NCBI GenBank assembly: GCA_949128115.1
Contig: OX421968.1
Location: forward strand, 52,841,423-52,905,422
Reading direction: 5' to 3'
DNA from: Anaspis maculata
Lineage: Eukaryota; Arthropoda; Insecta; Coleoptera; Scraptiidae
DNA: 64,000 nucleotides
The notes beneath the pieces are model-generated. The model was not told where the DNA came from, made no database searches, and saw only the letters and a program-made list of their open reading frames with translations. How positions within the stretch are numbered: position 1 is the stretch's first letter; every line of letters begins with the position of its first letter. This document shows positions 1 to 10,660 of the stretch, one piece after another. A program made the translations under genes and the position numbers.

Positions 1-745
1 ATAAAAATGGTAGGAGCTCTGTATAGAACAGAAGAAGTTTTCAATTGTAAAACCAAAAAACATCATCTACCTACCATGCCTACTACGAAACTATGTTTAG
101 ATATTTGATTACTTTGTGGGGAACATGCTCTGCTACACTATTCCACAAATTTGAAATCCAAAAAAAAAACTTATGAAATGTTTGTACGGAATGGACAGGT
201 TGACTTGCAACACTTTTTAATCACACCGAACTTTATTGCCTGTCAAATTTGCTAAAGATTGAACAATTTAAGTATGCTTGCAAAATTCTCTCTGATGCTC
301 AAAAGATAAATGTAAATGTGAATTTGAACTGTGATATTCAAATTTATGAAACAAGAGCAAGTAGAAATGTACTCTTAGGGGCAGTGGCAACGAATGCTGG
401 ATTGAACAATCTAGTCAAGAGAGCCCTAAAATCTTTCAACCAATTGCCACTTGATGTGGAAATGGCTCCAATTTAAAACTCTTGTCTTAAGAAGAATATT
501 ACCTCGTATATTTTGTCAATGCAGTCGTAACATTGGGATGTAATGTTAGCTGTGAAAATATGTTGTATGGTAATACTTGATATTTTGTTTTTGTTTAGTT
601 AACTTCTGTGATATATTCTGTCGATGTATTGTTGATTTGAAATTGTTTGTTCGAGATTATTTGATGTTGAACAGTCTCAAAAACTCCGGTGCCGGTTTAT
701 AACCGATTTGGAGAGTTGTATATTATTTTTATACAATAAATTAAA
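1..745 (+). pseudogene. 3' end of a non-LTR retrotransposon ORF2 (RT thumb/C-terminal region) with 3' UTR
   Basis: Conceptual translation in three frames gives, in the right order, the usual tail of a Jockey/CR1-type reverse transcriptase: a KMVGALYR-like segment (1-30), HAYYETMF then LITLWGTCS (about 83-135), an FEIQKKN segment ending in an A-run (150-172), LYGMDRLT (about 181-206), and a last open stretch (204-476) with YETRASRNVLL and SFNQLPLDV, like the conserved Y-TR...FN-LP end of these proteins. The frame changes at about 65-80, in the A-run at 161-170 and at about 210, so this is a relic. The stop is at 474-476, followed by about 260 bp of UTR and AATAAA near 735. The element enters from outside the window. 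The family is known; the clade is inferred. Confidence 0.65.
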
Positions 746-794
746 TTGGAGCAAGTCTCCCTGGTCAGTGATACGTCCCAGAGACCTGCTCTCT

Positions 795-905
795 CGGGTG
801 GCAACGGCTAGGAGAAATTTTGGAAATTCATAACGCTCGACTGGAAAATGGTGTAAAATTGCAACTGCAGACTTGATTTAACTCTTTTGTTGTGTTGCTT
901 CTTGC
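795..905 (+). repeat. dispersed repeat, second copy at 46205-46320
   Basis: The segment from GGCAACGGC through CTCTTTTGTTGTGTTG is clearly homologous to 46205-46320 in the same orientation. It contains AACTGGAGAATGG-like and GCAACTGCRG blocks in both copies. No coding signal. The second copy lies about 300 bp after a copy of the 3284-3840 repeat family, so both may belong to one longer element. Confidence 0.6.
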
Positions 906-946
906 CAAATTTGGTCCCAATTCATCGGATAGATTTTGAATATTTA

Positions 947-1185
947 ACCGTCAGTTCCACAAAAAAGATGATCAGCGATCAAGGTTGATTGCAGATTAAC
1001 TGAACTTTTTTCTTCTGAATGCTAGGTGATTACTCACAAAAAATGCCTGAAATCTGTACTAGACCCATCATTTTTACATTATTGAGGGATAAACCAGCAT
1101 TTCCATTGATCAGCCAGCTATAAATTGACAAACAAAAATCGCAAATCAACTAATCTTGTATAATCTGTTTTGTGGAACCCACGGT
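947..1185. mobile_element. MITE-like element with imperfect inverted ends
   Basis: The left end reads ACCGTCAGTTCCACAAAA and the reverse complement of the right end reads ACCGTGGGTTCCACAAAA; similarity continues for about 40 bp (AGATNAT...GATT...TTG). The internal 988-1185 portion (198 bp) is nearly identical to 5511-5708. No ORF. A target duplication is not certain. Confidence 0.5.
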
Positions 1186-3283
1186 AAATGGTTAAGTTTG
1201 GAATTTCAAATACATTTTTTTTATTGGCTTTCAAACGGCAAATCACAAGTCAAGTTCCGTAAGATACAGCTTCTGTCATTTTTTGATAGTGACATTTCCG
1301 TTTGACAGATGACAGCCAAAAACTAATGGGCTCATTCTGTGTACGAAATTTTAAGTCGATCGGATAGAAAGCTCTACTAGGCACTATCAATTTTTTTCAA
1401 ATCGAATATCTTTCCCCAAAGAAATCCTTACTTGAAATTGGAGCAAATTTTGGTCTATGCTTAACTTCTGACGAGCAGTTTAGTATACTCACATATTAAA
1501 TTCTTTCACTGGGTATTTGGCCATAACTTGCCAGATATTTGTTTTGAATGATCATTTACTTGGAAGTCCAATTCAACTTAAATCCACTTAGCGGTTCCAA
1601 AGTTGTGGGGAAGGGAAGACGACTAGTTGTGAAATTGAAGTAGTGCGTGTAATATCGGACATCATCCAGCATCATACAGGATTATAGGGTAGTTACTACT
1701 TAACTAAATAAATATACCCACCCACAGTAGGTAATAAAATCGTACAACTCCAATGAAATTGTTTATATCAATCGGTCAGGCATTTTACAAGTCCAATTCC
1801 ATTAAAAGCGCTGCTGACACTGCTGAATGCCTGAGTGATCCCAGACTATGGCATAATATACATGGAGGAGTTAATGATGCGAACATTTTGTATGGATAAC
1901 ATTAGAGAGCTCTGGCGATCGCATGACCAAACAAGCTTTAGCCCCGGCCAGTTGGATTTCAGGGTTGTTCACTGATTTATTAATAAGCCCTCCACGCAAT
2001 TAACAGCTCAAAAGCCACTTATGCTTCGACTTTTTTTGATGCCGATACATCCTGGGTGGGTATCGATCTGATATCTAAACCTGCCGCCACAAAATTGTTA
2101 ATTGCACAATCCAGTAAGCGTTTTCCAACTTTGCTTGGTCCATACAAAAAATGATTGTATTCAATATTCAATGAAAATTAATAAATCGTCAGATTCCTTC
2201 GCGGTTATTATGACAACGTTGATGCCGTTCTGCAATAGGATGTAATTTATTCGGCTTTAGGCGTTTCAGAGTGACATATTTCTCGAGGCAACGTCAAATG
2301 GGATAATCAAATGCGTCGATGAATGAAGTTGGAAAAAATAGCTCATGCAAAATTTCCTCCCCAAGTTCGTGTCTTGATCAATAACACAGGGTTGCCCATG
2401 AGGTTGCCCACAAGGCGAGTCGAAATGGAAAACAGATGTCATTTCAAAAAACGAAATAACTCAAATATTAGCCCTTCATGAAGTCTTCATTCATCAAATG
2501 AAATCGTCTCTTAGGTTTGGTCTTTGGTTAATTTGACCTGTATTTTATTTCCTTTTGTGAGCAATTGAGCATGTTTATGTCGACATCATGGAATGTAAGC
2601 AGAAGTATTCTGTGTTAATAATACATACAGGGATTCATAAGTGACCTCACATACACCAATCGCAGATAGAGAGTACCCCCAGGCGAATCAAGATCGACAG
2701 ATAAAAAAAATTCCATCTATTGATTACGGAGATACAGGTGTTTTTTTATGTTTGGTATAAATTTTGGTGACCGATATTTTTGAAACAGTCCAAGATATTT
2801 TGTTGAAGTTTCAAATAATATTCCTTTGTTGGCACTCACCAAGAGGCCATACTAAGTGAATCAAAATCCAGGACCGGACTAGAAAAAAAATTGTAATTAT
2901 CTAGTAAATTACAATTTTACATCAGTGGACAGGTGCCATCGATAAGAATTGAAATTTGGCTTATTGATAAGTCTTGTCGAGCCCCTCCTGAACGGGAAAT
3001 TAGTTGGAATGATCAAGGTATTCACAACAAAAATTATAATTCTAACTTGAGTCTATTGAAATGCCAATAATGAGGCAGGTGTCAGTTAGTGGAAATATAC
3101 CTAATATTGATTAATATCGCCTTGGTACAACGATTTGAAAAAGAATTATGAAGGAAATTGGAGGAAATTGCGATTTTTCCAACTATGGGCCCTTTGAGAC
3201 GATTGGAATGCCAAAGTATTGACAGGTACCAATTTTTTTCCATCAAGACTTTTCTGTCGAGCTCTTTCTTACAGGGACAAGTC
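1186..3283. other. about 2.1 kb without a recognised gene
   Basis: AT-rich sequence with no long open frame in any phase and no repeat that I could match elsewhere in the window. Confidence 0.4.
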
Positions 3284-3840
3284 AAAAAATCGGTTGTGTC
3301 ACCCCAAAACTTCCCCGATGAGTAGCAACGAACGTATGACAATTTTTGTACGAAAACGTCCCTCCGGGTCGGAAGTTGGATTGAAATAAAGATTGAAACA
3401 AATTTTAAGCATTTCCGTAGTATTTGTACAAAACATTGAACAATTTTGCGGGAAAGTTTGGATTTTCTGGAAAACTTCGAAGCTCTTTCCAAATAATATA
3501 GTTGCAGAGTCGTCAAATCAGGCTTTGTTTCAAGGTTTATTATTTGAGTCCGGTCTCGCTAAGCTAGGCCAAGTTTGCATTCTCAAGTGGAAAACTCTCG
3601 GAAAAATCAGAGAGTTTTCAGAGAACTTGCCGGAAAATGTTGAAGAACTAGTTACGTCTTGATGAAAAAAAAAGATGAAAATCTGATCACGGGATAAAAA
3701 CTTGGAAATCTGCAGTTTTTTCAGAAAGGAAAACTCGAGATCCGTTAGTCCGATTCTGAAAATTTCACTCCCAAAAATAACTCAATCTTTTCTCCAACAA
3801 TGGCTTGCAACAAGTTTGCACCTTGAATGCACCTCAATAT
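3284..3840 (+). repeat. dispersed repeat family 'AATCGGTTGTGTCACC', copy 1
   Basis: Begins AAAAATCGGTTGTGTCACC, followed by AAAACTTCCCCGA and a degenerate stretch up to TCTTTTCTCCAAC. Homologous copies lie at 12018-12430 and 45575-45960 in the same orientation. Open frames across it are in non-matching phases between copies, so coding is unlikely. The ACGGCCAGGA block at about 4008 resembles the block at 46230 downstream of copy 3. Confidence 0.55.
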
Positions 3841-3850
3841 GATTTTCCAC

Positions 3851-4190
3851 ACAAATCGTAGCAAATTCCCCATGTTTCTTCGTCAATAATAAAAAAGAAT
3901 CATTCTAATATGTTGAAAAATAAAAAAGTTATCGACATTCCAAAGCCTACCTACTCTGCGGGTATTTCTAGTCAGAGCCAGGGTGAGCGGCCGTCTACGG
4001 TTCTAACGGCCAGGAAAAAGGCGTTTTTGTGTAGAGGCATGCGGGAAGCGTTTGATGAATATGATCTTTCACACGTATCGTAACAAATTTTCAATGTTTC
4101 TTCTTTAATGTTCAAAAAGAATTATTCAAATATGTTGACGAATGAAAAAGTTATCGACATTTCAAAACCTACCTACTCTTCTATCTGAAA
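3851..4190 (+). repeat. direct repeat, two units of about 115 bp spaced 221 bp
   Basis: The unit running from ACACAAATCGTAGCAAATT to CCTACCTACTC (3851-3956) recurs at 4072-4184 with about 80% identity by eye, including AAAAAGTTATCGACATT and the terminal CCTACCTACTCT. Confidence 0.6.
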
Positions 4191-4244
4191 ATCCTGCAGT
4201 AATAGTTCTGAAGGACCAAGTGACATAAAGATGGGCAGGTTGTG

Positions 4245-4545
4245 ATTAATTATTGAAAGCAAGTGACATGACAACTGGCGGCGAAAAATTTACAGATGCG
4301 TGGACACCGAAGGTAACAATGTATTTTTGTTATACAGGGCCTCATAATATAATTAGGCATTTATACTACTAAGGCAGCCGATTCTACTACCCAGAATTAA
4401 AAAAGTTCCTATGAACTAGCGGCAGCAAATTTACAGATGAGTGAACACTGAAAGTAACAAAACAATGGATTTTTGTTATACAGGGTATCTCATAATCAGG
4501 CATGAATATTTGCCAGCCGATTCTCTACCAAAAATCAAAGAAGTT
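4245..4545 (+). repeat. tandem repeat, two units of about 150 bp with TTATACAGGG
   Basis: Unit 1 (about 4258-4405) and unit 2 (about 4408-4545) share ACTGGCGGC/ACTAGCGGC, AAATTTACAGATG, GTAACAA, TTTTTGTTATACAGGG, TCATAAT and GCAGCCGATTCT. The TACAGGG motif and its 150-bp spacing match the arms of the palindromes at 60 and 62 kb. Confidence 0.6.
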
Positions 4546-4587
4546 CCAAGTAACATGGGCTGAAAAATGCTTTATAAGAAAGCTTTA

Positions 4588-4836
4588 TACAGAGGAGTGC
4601 ATAAAAAACGGCCACTGATGTAGCATCGTTATTCCTTATCCGATCTTCAAAATTCAAAGACCAGTTTCAATGGTTTAATGACTTCTATTAGTTGACAGTA
4701 AAACTTTTTCTTTCATTTTGATGCTTCTGAGCACTGATAATTGACTTTTGTTTTTCGAATGGCAACAATATTTTTTAAATTTCTTTTTGAATTCCTTATG
4801 CTTATCTGAATATAATGATGCATCAATATCACACAT
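4588..4836. repeat. dispersed repeat, inverted copy at 10408-10656
   Basis: The sequence from GAGGAGTGCATAAAAAACGG through GATGCATCAATATCACAC is the reverse complement of 10408-10656 with scattered substitutions. This copy runs uninterrupted past CTCTGTATAAAG (read in reverse), so it serves as an empty site for the palindrome at 10661-11884. Confidence 0.65.
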
Positions 4837-5510
4837 TTCATTGATAGACACGAAGAAAAAACGTGGGGGCGTGACCATAGTCACCCTCGGAAGAAGTGAA
4901 ACTTCTATAGATATATCAATCAGCAAACAACGTTCAAAGATGTGTTCTTTTCATACTCCCGCTCCGCTCCCTAACGGTTTGTATCATCTTGTTTTTCTTA
5001 TCATCAATCTTATTTTTATTATTATTATGAGTCACTCAAAGGGTAGAATTCTTTCGACATTATTTTTTCACGATTAGATTTCTTTTGTTTCTTTTCTCGC
5101 TGCGCTCGGCGCTAAACTCCCATTCTTCGTCACATGAAGTCTCACTCATAGCCCTAATACAATAAATATCTATTTTCATCAATGAATTCTCCACAAATAA
5201 TTATGCGAATATGACATCGTGACCGATTTTCTTACTGTACGATTTTCCCCGTTATATTACAGCACGGTGGAAACTGTGTTCTGGCAGGCACAGCATGGCA
5301 ATCTAATAATCTCCACAAAGTATAAGAATGTCGTTTGGAAAACTCGATCCGGTATTAATTTTAATTGAAAAAATATAAAATACATAGGTATTTACATAGG
5401 TATGTAGGTAGATACCTCGTGAATGTGACTTGAGGTAACTACGTGGTTATCTAGAGTTCCTACGATATTATCTTCTCCAATCAAAATAAGACCGTAGATT
5501 GAATTTAAAT
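4837..5510. other. no gene recognised
   Basis: AT-rich, with short open frames of biased composition only. TACATAGGTATGTAGGTAG-like runs lie at 5395-5415. Confidence 0.35.
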
Positions 5511-5708
5511 ATTGCAGATTAACTGAACTTTTTTCTGCTGAATGCTAGGTGATTACTCACAAAAAATGCCTGAAATCTGTACTAGACCCATCATCTTTTC
5601 ATTATTGAGGGATAAACCAGCATTTCCATTGATCAGTCAGCTACAAATTGACAAACAAAAATCGCAAATCAACTAATCGCGTATTATCTGTTTTGTGGAA
5701 CCCACGGT
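5511..5708. repeat. 198-bp dispersed repeat, copy 2 (copy 1 at 988-1185)
   Basis: Starts ATTGCAGATTAACTGAAC and ends CCCACGGT exactly as copy 1, with the same 198-bp length and only a few substitutions. It abuts the truncated LINE reading frame at 5709. The left inverted end present in copy 1 is absent here. Confidence 0.75.
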
Positions 5709-5935
5709 GAGTAGGACTTTCTGAGGCAATTATTCATGTGCGTTTTGAAGCGCAGCGAAGAGTCCAGAGTTATCCCCAAATCCGTTGCTTCGGCAGACGG
5801 AATAATATATTCGTCATCCAGACTGATGGTCAAGTCATTTAGTATTGCTTCACGGTCGACACCACCCCCAAACACAAGCAACTCAGACTTGGCTGCATTC
5901 AATACAAGCCCGTGGTCCCTAGAGAAGGAAAGAAG
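5709..5935 (-). pseudogene. LINE RT, downstream segment after the hAT-type insertion
   Basis: Reads LVLNAAKSELLVFGGG then ATDLGITLDSSLRFKTHMNNCLRKSYS, the conserved palm/thumb stretch that follows YADD in Jockey/CR1/L2 RTs (N-KSELL..G, LG..LD..L.F..H). The frame matches 7742-8373 across the precise insertion junction. The protein sequence ends where the 198-bp repeat begins. Confidence 0.85.
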
Positions 5936-7741
5936 TAGTGTTACCGTCTAGAGTTAGACTTTCTAGACTCTTGTCTTGAAAAGGCATCAAGACTTAGACA
6001 AGACCTCTAGAAACTCTTGTCTTGAAATTTCTAGACAAGACAAGAGTAGGGCTGTCAAGATCAAGAGTCTTGATTAGAGTCTTGAAAAGGAAATTTAAAA
6101 AAAACAAATATATTCTTCTCTGTTGACGGTTCTTATTGTCTACTGAATGCGTGATTTGCTTTGGAGATTTCTTACAGAATTTATTGACAACAGAAAATAA
6201 CGTGAATAAGGGTAAAAGGTATGACAAATAACTATTCAAATCTATATCTACTTGAAATGAAAATGATTGCAATGGGTTGTTATACTATTTCTCTTTTATT
6301 TGTTGGAACCAGAGTACTGAGATCACCACAGACGTTATCGTATTCATATCTCGTCTCAAAAGTCCCTAGAAAAAATCAGGAATTTTAGGGTGTAAATGTG
6401 TAAAAGTGGAAGAATAATGAAGTCATAAACTTGTTTTGCGCTTGCGCACTGGGCAGGCGATCGTGTCATTATGCATTGACCGTTGTTGTCAGGCTGTGTC
6501 TAATAGGCAGTCCACAGTCCATGAATATTTACTTGTTTTGATTGAAAATCAGGAAAAACAAAACAACAGAATGAAGCATCTTTCTGTATATTGTGAATTT
6601 TATGTATCAGTAGAAGACTATCTGATTTTCGGTTTGTGGTGGCAGTTCACTATAAATGTATCAATTTTGCATCAGAGAACAGGAAAACGTTGTCAGGGAG
6701 ATGCCATATCGAATTCTGTTCATGTCTTGTGATTATATATATTCACATAACATTTTCTCCAGACTCTGTATGTCTCTACTATTTTTTTTTTGGTTCTCAT
6801 GCGAAGGTTCCGTTCAAGTGATTTTTTTTCAACAGCTGCTCCAACATCTTCCTTTCTACTTCTCCAAAAAATAGCTGCGCCTTCTCAGATCGCAATTACT
6901 AAGAAATTAGGTCGCCCGATGAGGCTTATTCTGGTCAATAGCTGCGAAACAAAGTATTTCTCGCCAATAAAGGGGAAAATAGACTGCAAAAATTTAGTTT
7001 TCCTGAATAACTAGGAGCAAAATTTATTGAAATGAATTGTGTTTTATTGTGCTCTATATACGTTATGGGACCATTGTTACCTGTATAAAAAACAAAAATT
7101 CATCACAGATTCAGAAGTTGATTTTTTGTACTCATTGTTTTTCCATAAACAGTCAACTAAGATCTTTTGAAATAACAAAAATAGAAGTAATCGAAGCACC
7201 AAATTTTGTCCCCCCATAACTTCAAAACCAGAAGACATAGAATTTTTTTGACAACTTTTCAGCACTCTACTACACCTCCATATTACGCACCTTCAAGATA
7301 GTCAGACACTTTCGAACTACCCTGTATAAGATCCCATGGCAGAAATACGTCTACTAACAGTACTAACAACAGGTCAGAAGTGGCGATGGCAACCTTTTAT
7401 TTCAGTGAAGTGTCAATGTAAGTGGGTCTTTGTTTCGAAATTTGAACATAAGTATATCCAAATAGAATATTCTAGTGGAGAGCAGTCTCTATTTGAAGGA
7501 TTCTCCTTGCTCCTCACTTTCTTTGTTTTTTTAGCTGAAAGATGTTTAAACTTCCGTTACGTATTTTTTTATGGGAAGAGGGAGTTTTATAGTAATTTGA
7601 TTTCAAGAGTCTATCTAGACTCTTGAAAAATTTTCATCAAGAGTTAGACTCTTGTCTTGAAATTTAGAAATTATCTTGATATTTCAAGACAAGACAAGAG
7701 TAGGGCAACTCTTGTCTTGTCTTGTCTAGACGGCAACACTA
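5936..7741. mobile_element. non-autonomous hAT-type DNA transposon, 1806 bp
   Basis: Flanked by a perfect 8-bp duplication GAAAGAAG (5928-5935 and 7742-7749). Terminal inverted repeats are TAGTGTTACCGTCTAGA and TAGTGTTGCCGTCTAGA, matching the hAT start pattern (C/T)A(A/G)NG. Both subterminal regions (5960-6085 and 7605-7730) carry many copies of CTCTTGTCTTGA and its complement, as expected for hAT transposase-binding clusters. No transposase motif is visible in the interior. The family assignment rests on TIR and 8-bp TSD. Confidence 0.85.
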
Positions 7742-8373
7742 GAAAGAAGACTGGATAAATCAGCGTTAAGCTTTCCAACAGCATCATGCAAAGAAGACTT
7801 CGGAAACGACACATAAAGTTGAGTATCATCTGCGTAAAGATGATGACGACAAAACTGCAGTACGTTCGGAAGTTGGGAGATGTACAAGGCAAACAGCAAA
7901 GGGCCAAGGATGGAACCCTGCGGTACTCCATATAAAATATATCTAGGATCTGACATTTTGACACCCATCCTCACCCTCTGCCTCCTGTCCCTTAAGTAAT
8001 TTGCGATTAATGTCTGACTGAGAGGATGCAAGCCTAAATAGTTTAAAATTGAAATGAGTACGTCATGATGCAAAGTCTCAAAAGCCTTGCTGTAATCTAA
8101 GAGCATAAGCAGAGTCATGTCGCCCTCATCAGCCGCCCTGAAAATGTCATCAGTTATTTTTAGAAGGGCAGAAGTACAGCTGAAGCCCTTTCTGAAACCA
8201 GACTGAAATGGTGGAAGTAGTCCATGCAGATCAAGGTGCTGCTGAAGTTGAAATTTAATAATCTTTTCGAAAATCTTCGACACCGCAGGCAAGATGCTAA
8301 TGGGCCTCAAATCGTTGAGCTCTGTGACTTTTTTTTTTTTGGTGAGGGTAGAACAATGGACTCCTTCCAACAT
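7742..8373 (-). pseudogene. LINE reverse transcriptase core, catalytic domain
   Basis: About 210 open residues hold the RT motifs in order: LNDLRPISILP (near the N-terminus), FQSGFRKGFSCTSALL, DYSKAFETLHHD (first catalytic Asp; the usual DFSKAFD here has E instead of D after F), GVPQGSILGPLLF, and YADD at 7825-7836 with the catalytic Asp pair. The protein would copy element RNA at a nicked target. This fragment continues upstream in another frame (12-A run, 8329-8340) and downstream after the hAT-type insertion. Removing the insertion and one target copy leaves the reading frame continuous (SLLSFS junction), so the LINE frame was open at this point when the hAT-type element landed. Confidence 0.85.
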
Positions 8374-9327
8374 TCAGGATAGACACCAAATTCAATGCAA
8401 TTATTCACAATGTGAGTCAAAACAGGAAGAATGTAAGGGCAGCATAGCCTTAAAAAACCGATAGGTATGCCATCTGACCCAACCGCACTGGAGCCTATTT
8501 CATTGATAATCTGAAAAACTAAATCTTCTGAGACACGTTGAAACTCAAAGACATTACCAATATTATTGATGGTGTTCGTACTATAAAAATTTATAAGTTA
8601 AGTTTATTTTGGAGTAGTATGTTGACAGAAGGAGGATTATTAAAGAATACAATAGAAAGAGACGATCTACATCATTCAAATGAGGTGGAATATTATGCCT
8701 CACAGGATTAATGACATTAATTTTTTTGAGTTCCTTCCAAATATTGCTTATACCACCGTTTCGAATCTTGAACTGCAAATATCCCTTTTTCTCTCTACCA
8801 ATTGCAACATTTGCATAATTACGCAGTTGCCTGTATTGATCCCAATTGCCAGGAGTTTTATGATTTTTATATTTTTTCAGAGCTTTGTCTCTCAATTTCA
8901 AAATTAGTCGAAGATTGTCTGTCAGCCACGGTTTATATCTACTATTATGTTTGGAGGTTTTAAAAGGACAATGTCTATCCTTATGTGCTCGACACTGTAC
9001 TTATATTTAGAATGTCACATTTAATTGAGGTGAAATCAAACCATTGAAAAAATCAACGATAAAGAATGTCAAAAATCAATTTCCAAACGTAAAAATTTGA
9101 TTATCAAACCAGTGTAATATCATCGCTATACAATCAGCTGACATCTAGAACATTGAGCAACTGTTTCACCCTCAATTGTCGAAAACTCTTTTTCTCCTCT
9201 GGGCTTTAATCATCCACCCCTGCTTTTCTGCTTAATAGGTACATAATACCTGAAAGTTGTGTCTACATTTGGGTGTGCGGCATTCGATTTTATTTTCGAA
9301 TGGTAAACGTCTGTTGAAGAATATACC

Positions 9328-9539
9328 CAGGGCCGAGCCTGGCCTATTTGCCGCCTGCGTGCCAACGAAAAATTGCCGCCCCCCTCACCGGCAGTGGAGA
9401 GCCCCACCAAATGCGGGAATGAAAAGAATCCTTCGAAATTCAACTTTATTATTATATTACCGCCCCTATAACTTGCCGCCTGCCATACATACCCGCCTGC
9501 GCGCCGGAACGCACTGCACGTCTGCTAGGCCCGGCCCTG
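9328..9539. mobile_element. hAT-type MITE, 212 bp
   Basis: The ends read CAGGGCCGAGCCTGGC and (complement) CAGGGCCGGGCCTAGC. They are flanked by AATATACC (9320-9327) and AATATACG (9540-9547), an 8-bp duplication with one mismatch. A GC-rich subterminal motif GCCGCCTGCG occurs near both ends. No coding. Confidence 0.8.
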
Positions 9540-9863
9540 AATATACGTCCCTATCCCTAAAATAAATCACATCCGCTCGAATCTATTCAAGCCAAGTCGA
9601 GAACCATTCCTGTCGGGCCAACAGTACGACAACACGAAGAGCAGTCCAGTGTCGGCGATTAGTAAAAAATAGAACCGAACGCGGCGAACGCCGCAACAGT
9701 TTATTCTTCTATTTCCTGGGACGACGCTGGTCGCCCCAAGGTCAGACAAGACAACGTTGCAGGCGTTCGTTACAACCACTGATGCTATGAACCAATTTCA
9801 CTCCCATGTGTGGTTCTGCGTTAGTTGTGTGTTGTGATCTAGGCGCGAGAATAGAAGTTTCAC

Positions 9864-10376
9864 TTAAAAAAATTGAAACTGCAAAATTTGTACACATCAC
9901 AGTAGCATCACAACACCCACCATATGCACGCAATCTGGTAGGCTGGGTGCAAAATGATGTTTAAAAGCACATAGTAGGTCAAGCGTTTGGTTTTTCAAAA
10001 TGTAAATGTCAAAATGTTCTCAAAATCCAAAAGAAGCTGTCCGTCTCTGAGACGTCTTTATTATCTATTTTCAGCTCATTATTTTATATCTTTTCAAGTG
10101 GGTATTCTGACCTGTCAGGAAAAAAGGTCTTATTGATTTTTCATTTCAACAATATACACTTGAAAAGATATAATAGTAAGCTAAAAATACAGAATAAACA
10201 AGTCTCAGAGACGGACAGCTTCTTTCGGATTTTAAAAACATTTTGACATTTACATTTTGAAAAACCAAACGCCTGACCTACTAAGTGCTTTTGAACATCA
10301 TTTTGCACCCAGCCTACCGGATTGCGTGCATATCGTGGGTGTTCTGACGCTACTGTTGTGTGTGAAAATTTCGCAG
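9864..10376. repeat. 0.5-kb palindrome
   Basis: The left arm (ACTGCAAAATTTGTACACAT, CACCATATGCACGCAATC, GGCTGGGTGCAAAATGATGT, AAGCTGTCCGTCTCTGAGAC) is repeated in reverse complement from about 10190 to 10376, centred near 10125. About 90% identity by eye. No ORF conserved. Confidence 0.75.
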
Positions 10377-10407
10377 GTAATTTTTTTTCTTGGTGTTAAT
10401 TAACAAA

Positions 10408-10656
10408 AAGTGTGATATTGATGCATCATTGTATTCAGATAATTGTGCGGAATTCGAAAAAAAAATTGAAAAAATATAGTTGCCATTTGAAAAACAAAAA
10501 TTGACTGTCAGTGCTCAGAAGCATCATAATAAAAAATATATTTTTCACTATCGAATCATAGAAGACATTATACCATTTCAACTGGTTTTTGAATTTTGAA
10601 GATCGGATGAGGAATAACGATGCTACAGCGGTGGCCGTTTTTTATGCACTCCTCTG
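10408..10656. repeat. inverted copy of the 4588-4836 repeat
   Basis: Reverse complement of 4588-4836, from GTGTGATATTGATGCATCAT to TTTTATGCACTCCTCTG. Its outer end is the insertion point of the following palindrome. Confidence 0.65.
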
Positions 10657-10660
10657 TACA

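Larger units (their letters stand above)
5709..8997 (-). mobile_element. 5'-truncated LINE (Jockey/CR1-like RT), split by a hAT-type element
   Basis: Minus-strand coding runs from about 8997 to 5709. In order: the pre-RT linker (YKPWLTDN, LRDKALKKY; 8581-8945), a GSDGIPIGF/WKESIVLPSPKK stretch (8341-8560), RT motifs (7742-8373) and the post-catalytic NAAKSELLVFGG / DLGITLDSS segment (5709-5927). The 12-A run at 8329-8340 causes a frameshift between the WKES block and the RT core, and the linker frame closes at 8581. The element at 5936-7741 interrupts the frame. The endonuclease end is missing beyond 9000 and the 3' end stops at 5709 beside a repeat. It is dead. Confidence 0.85.
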
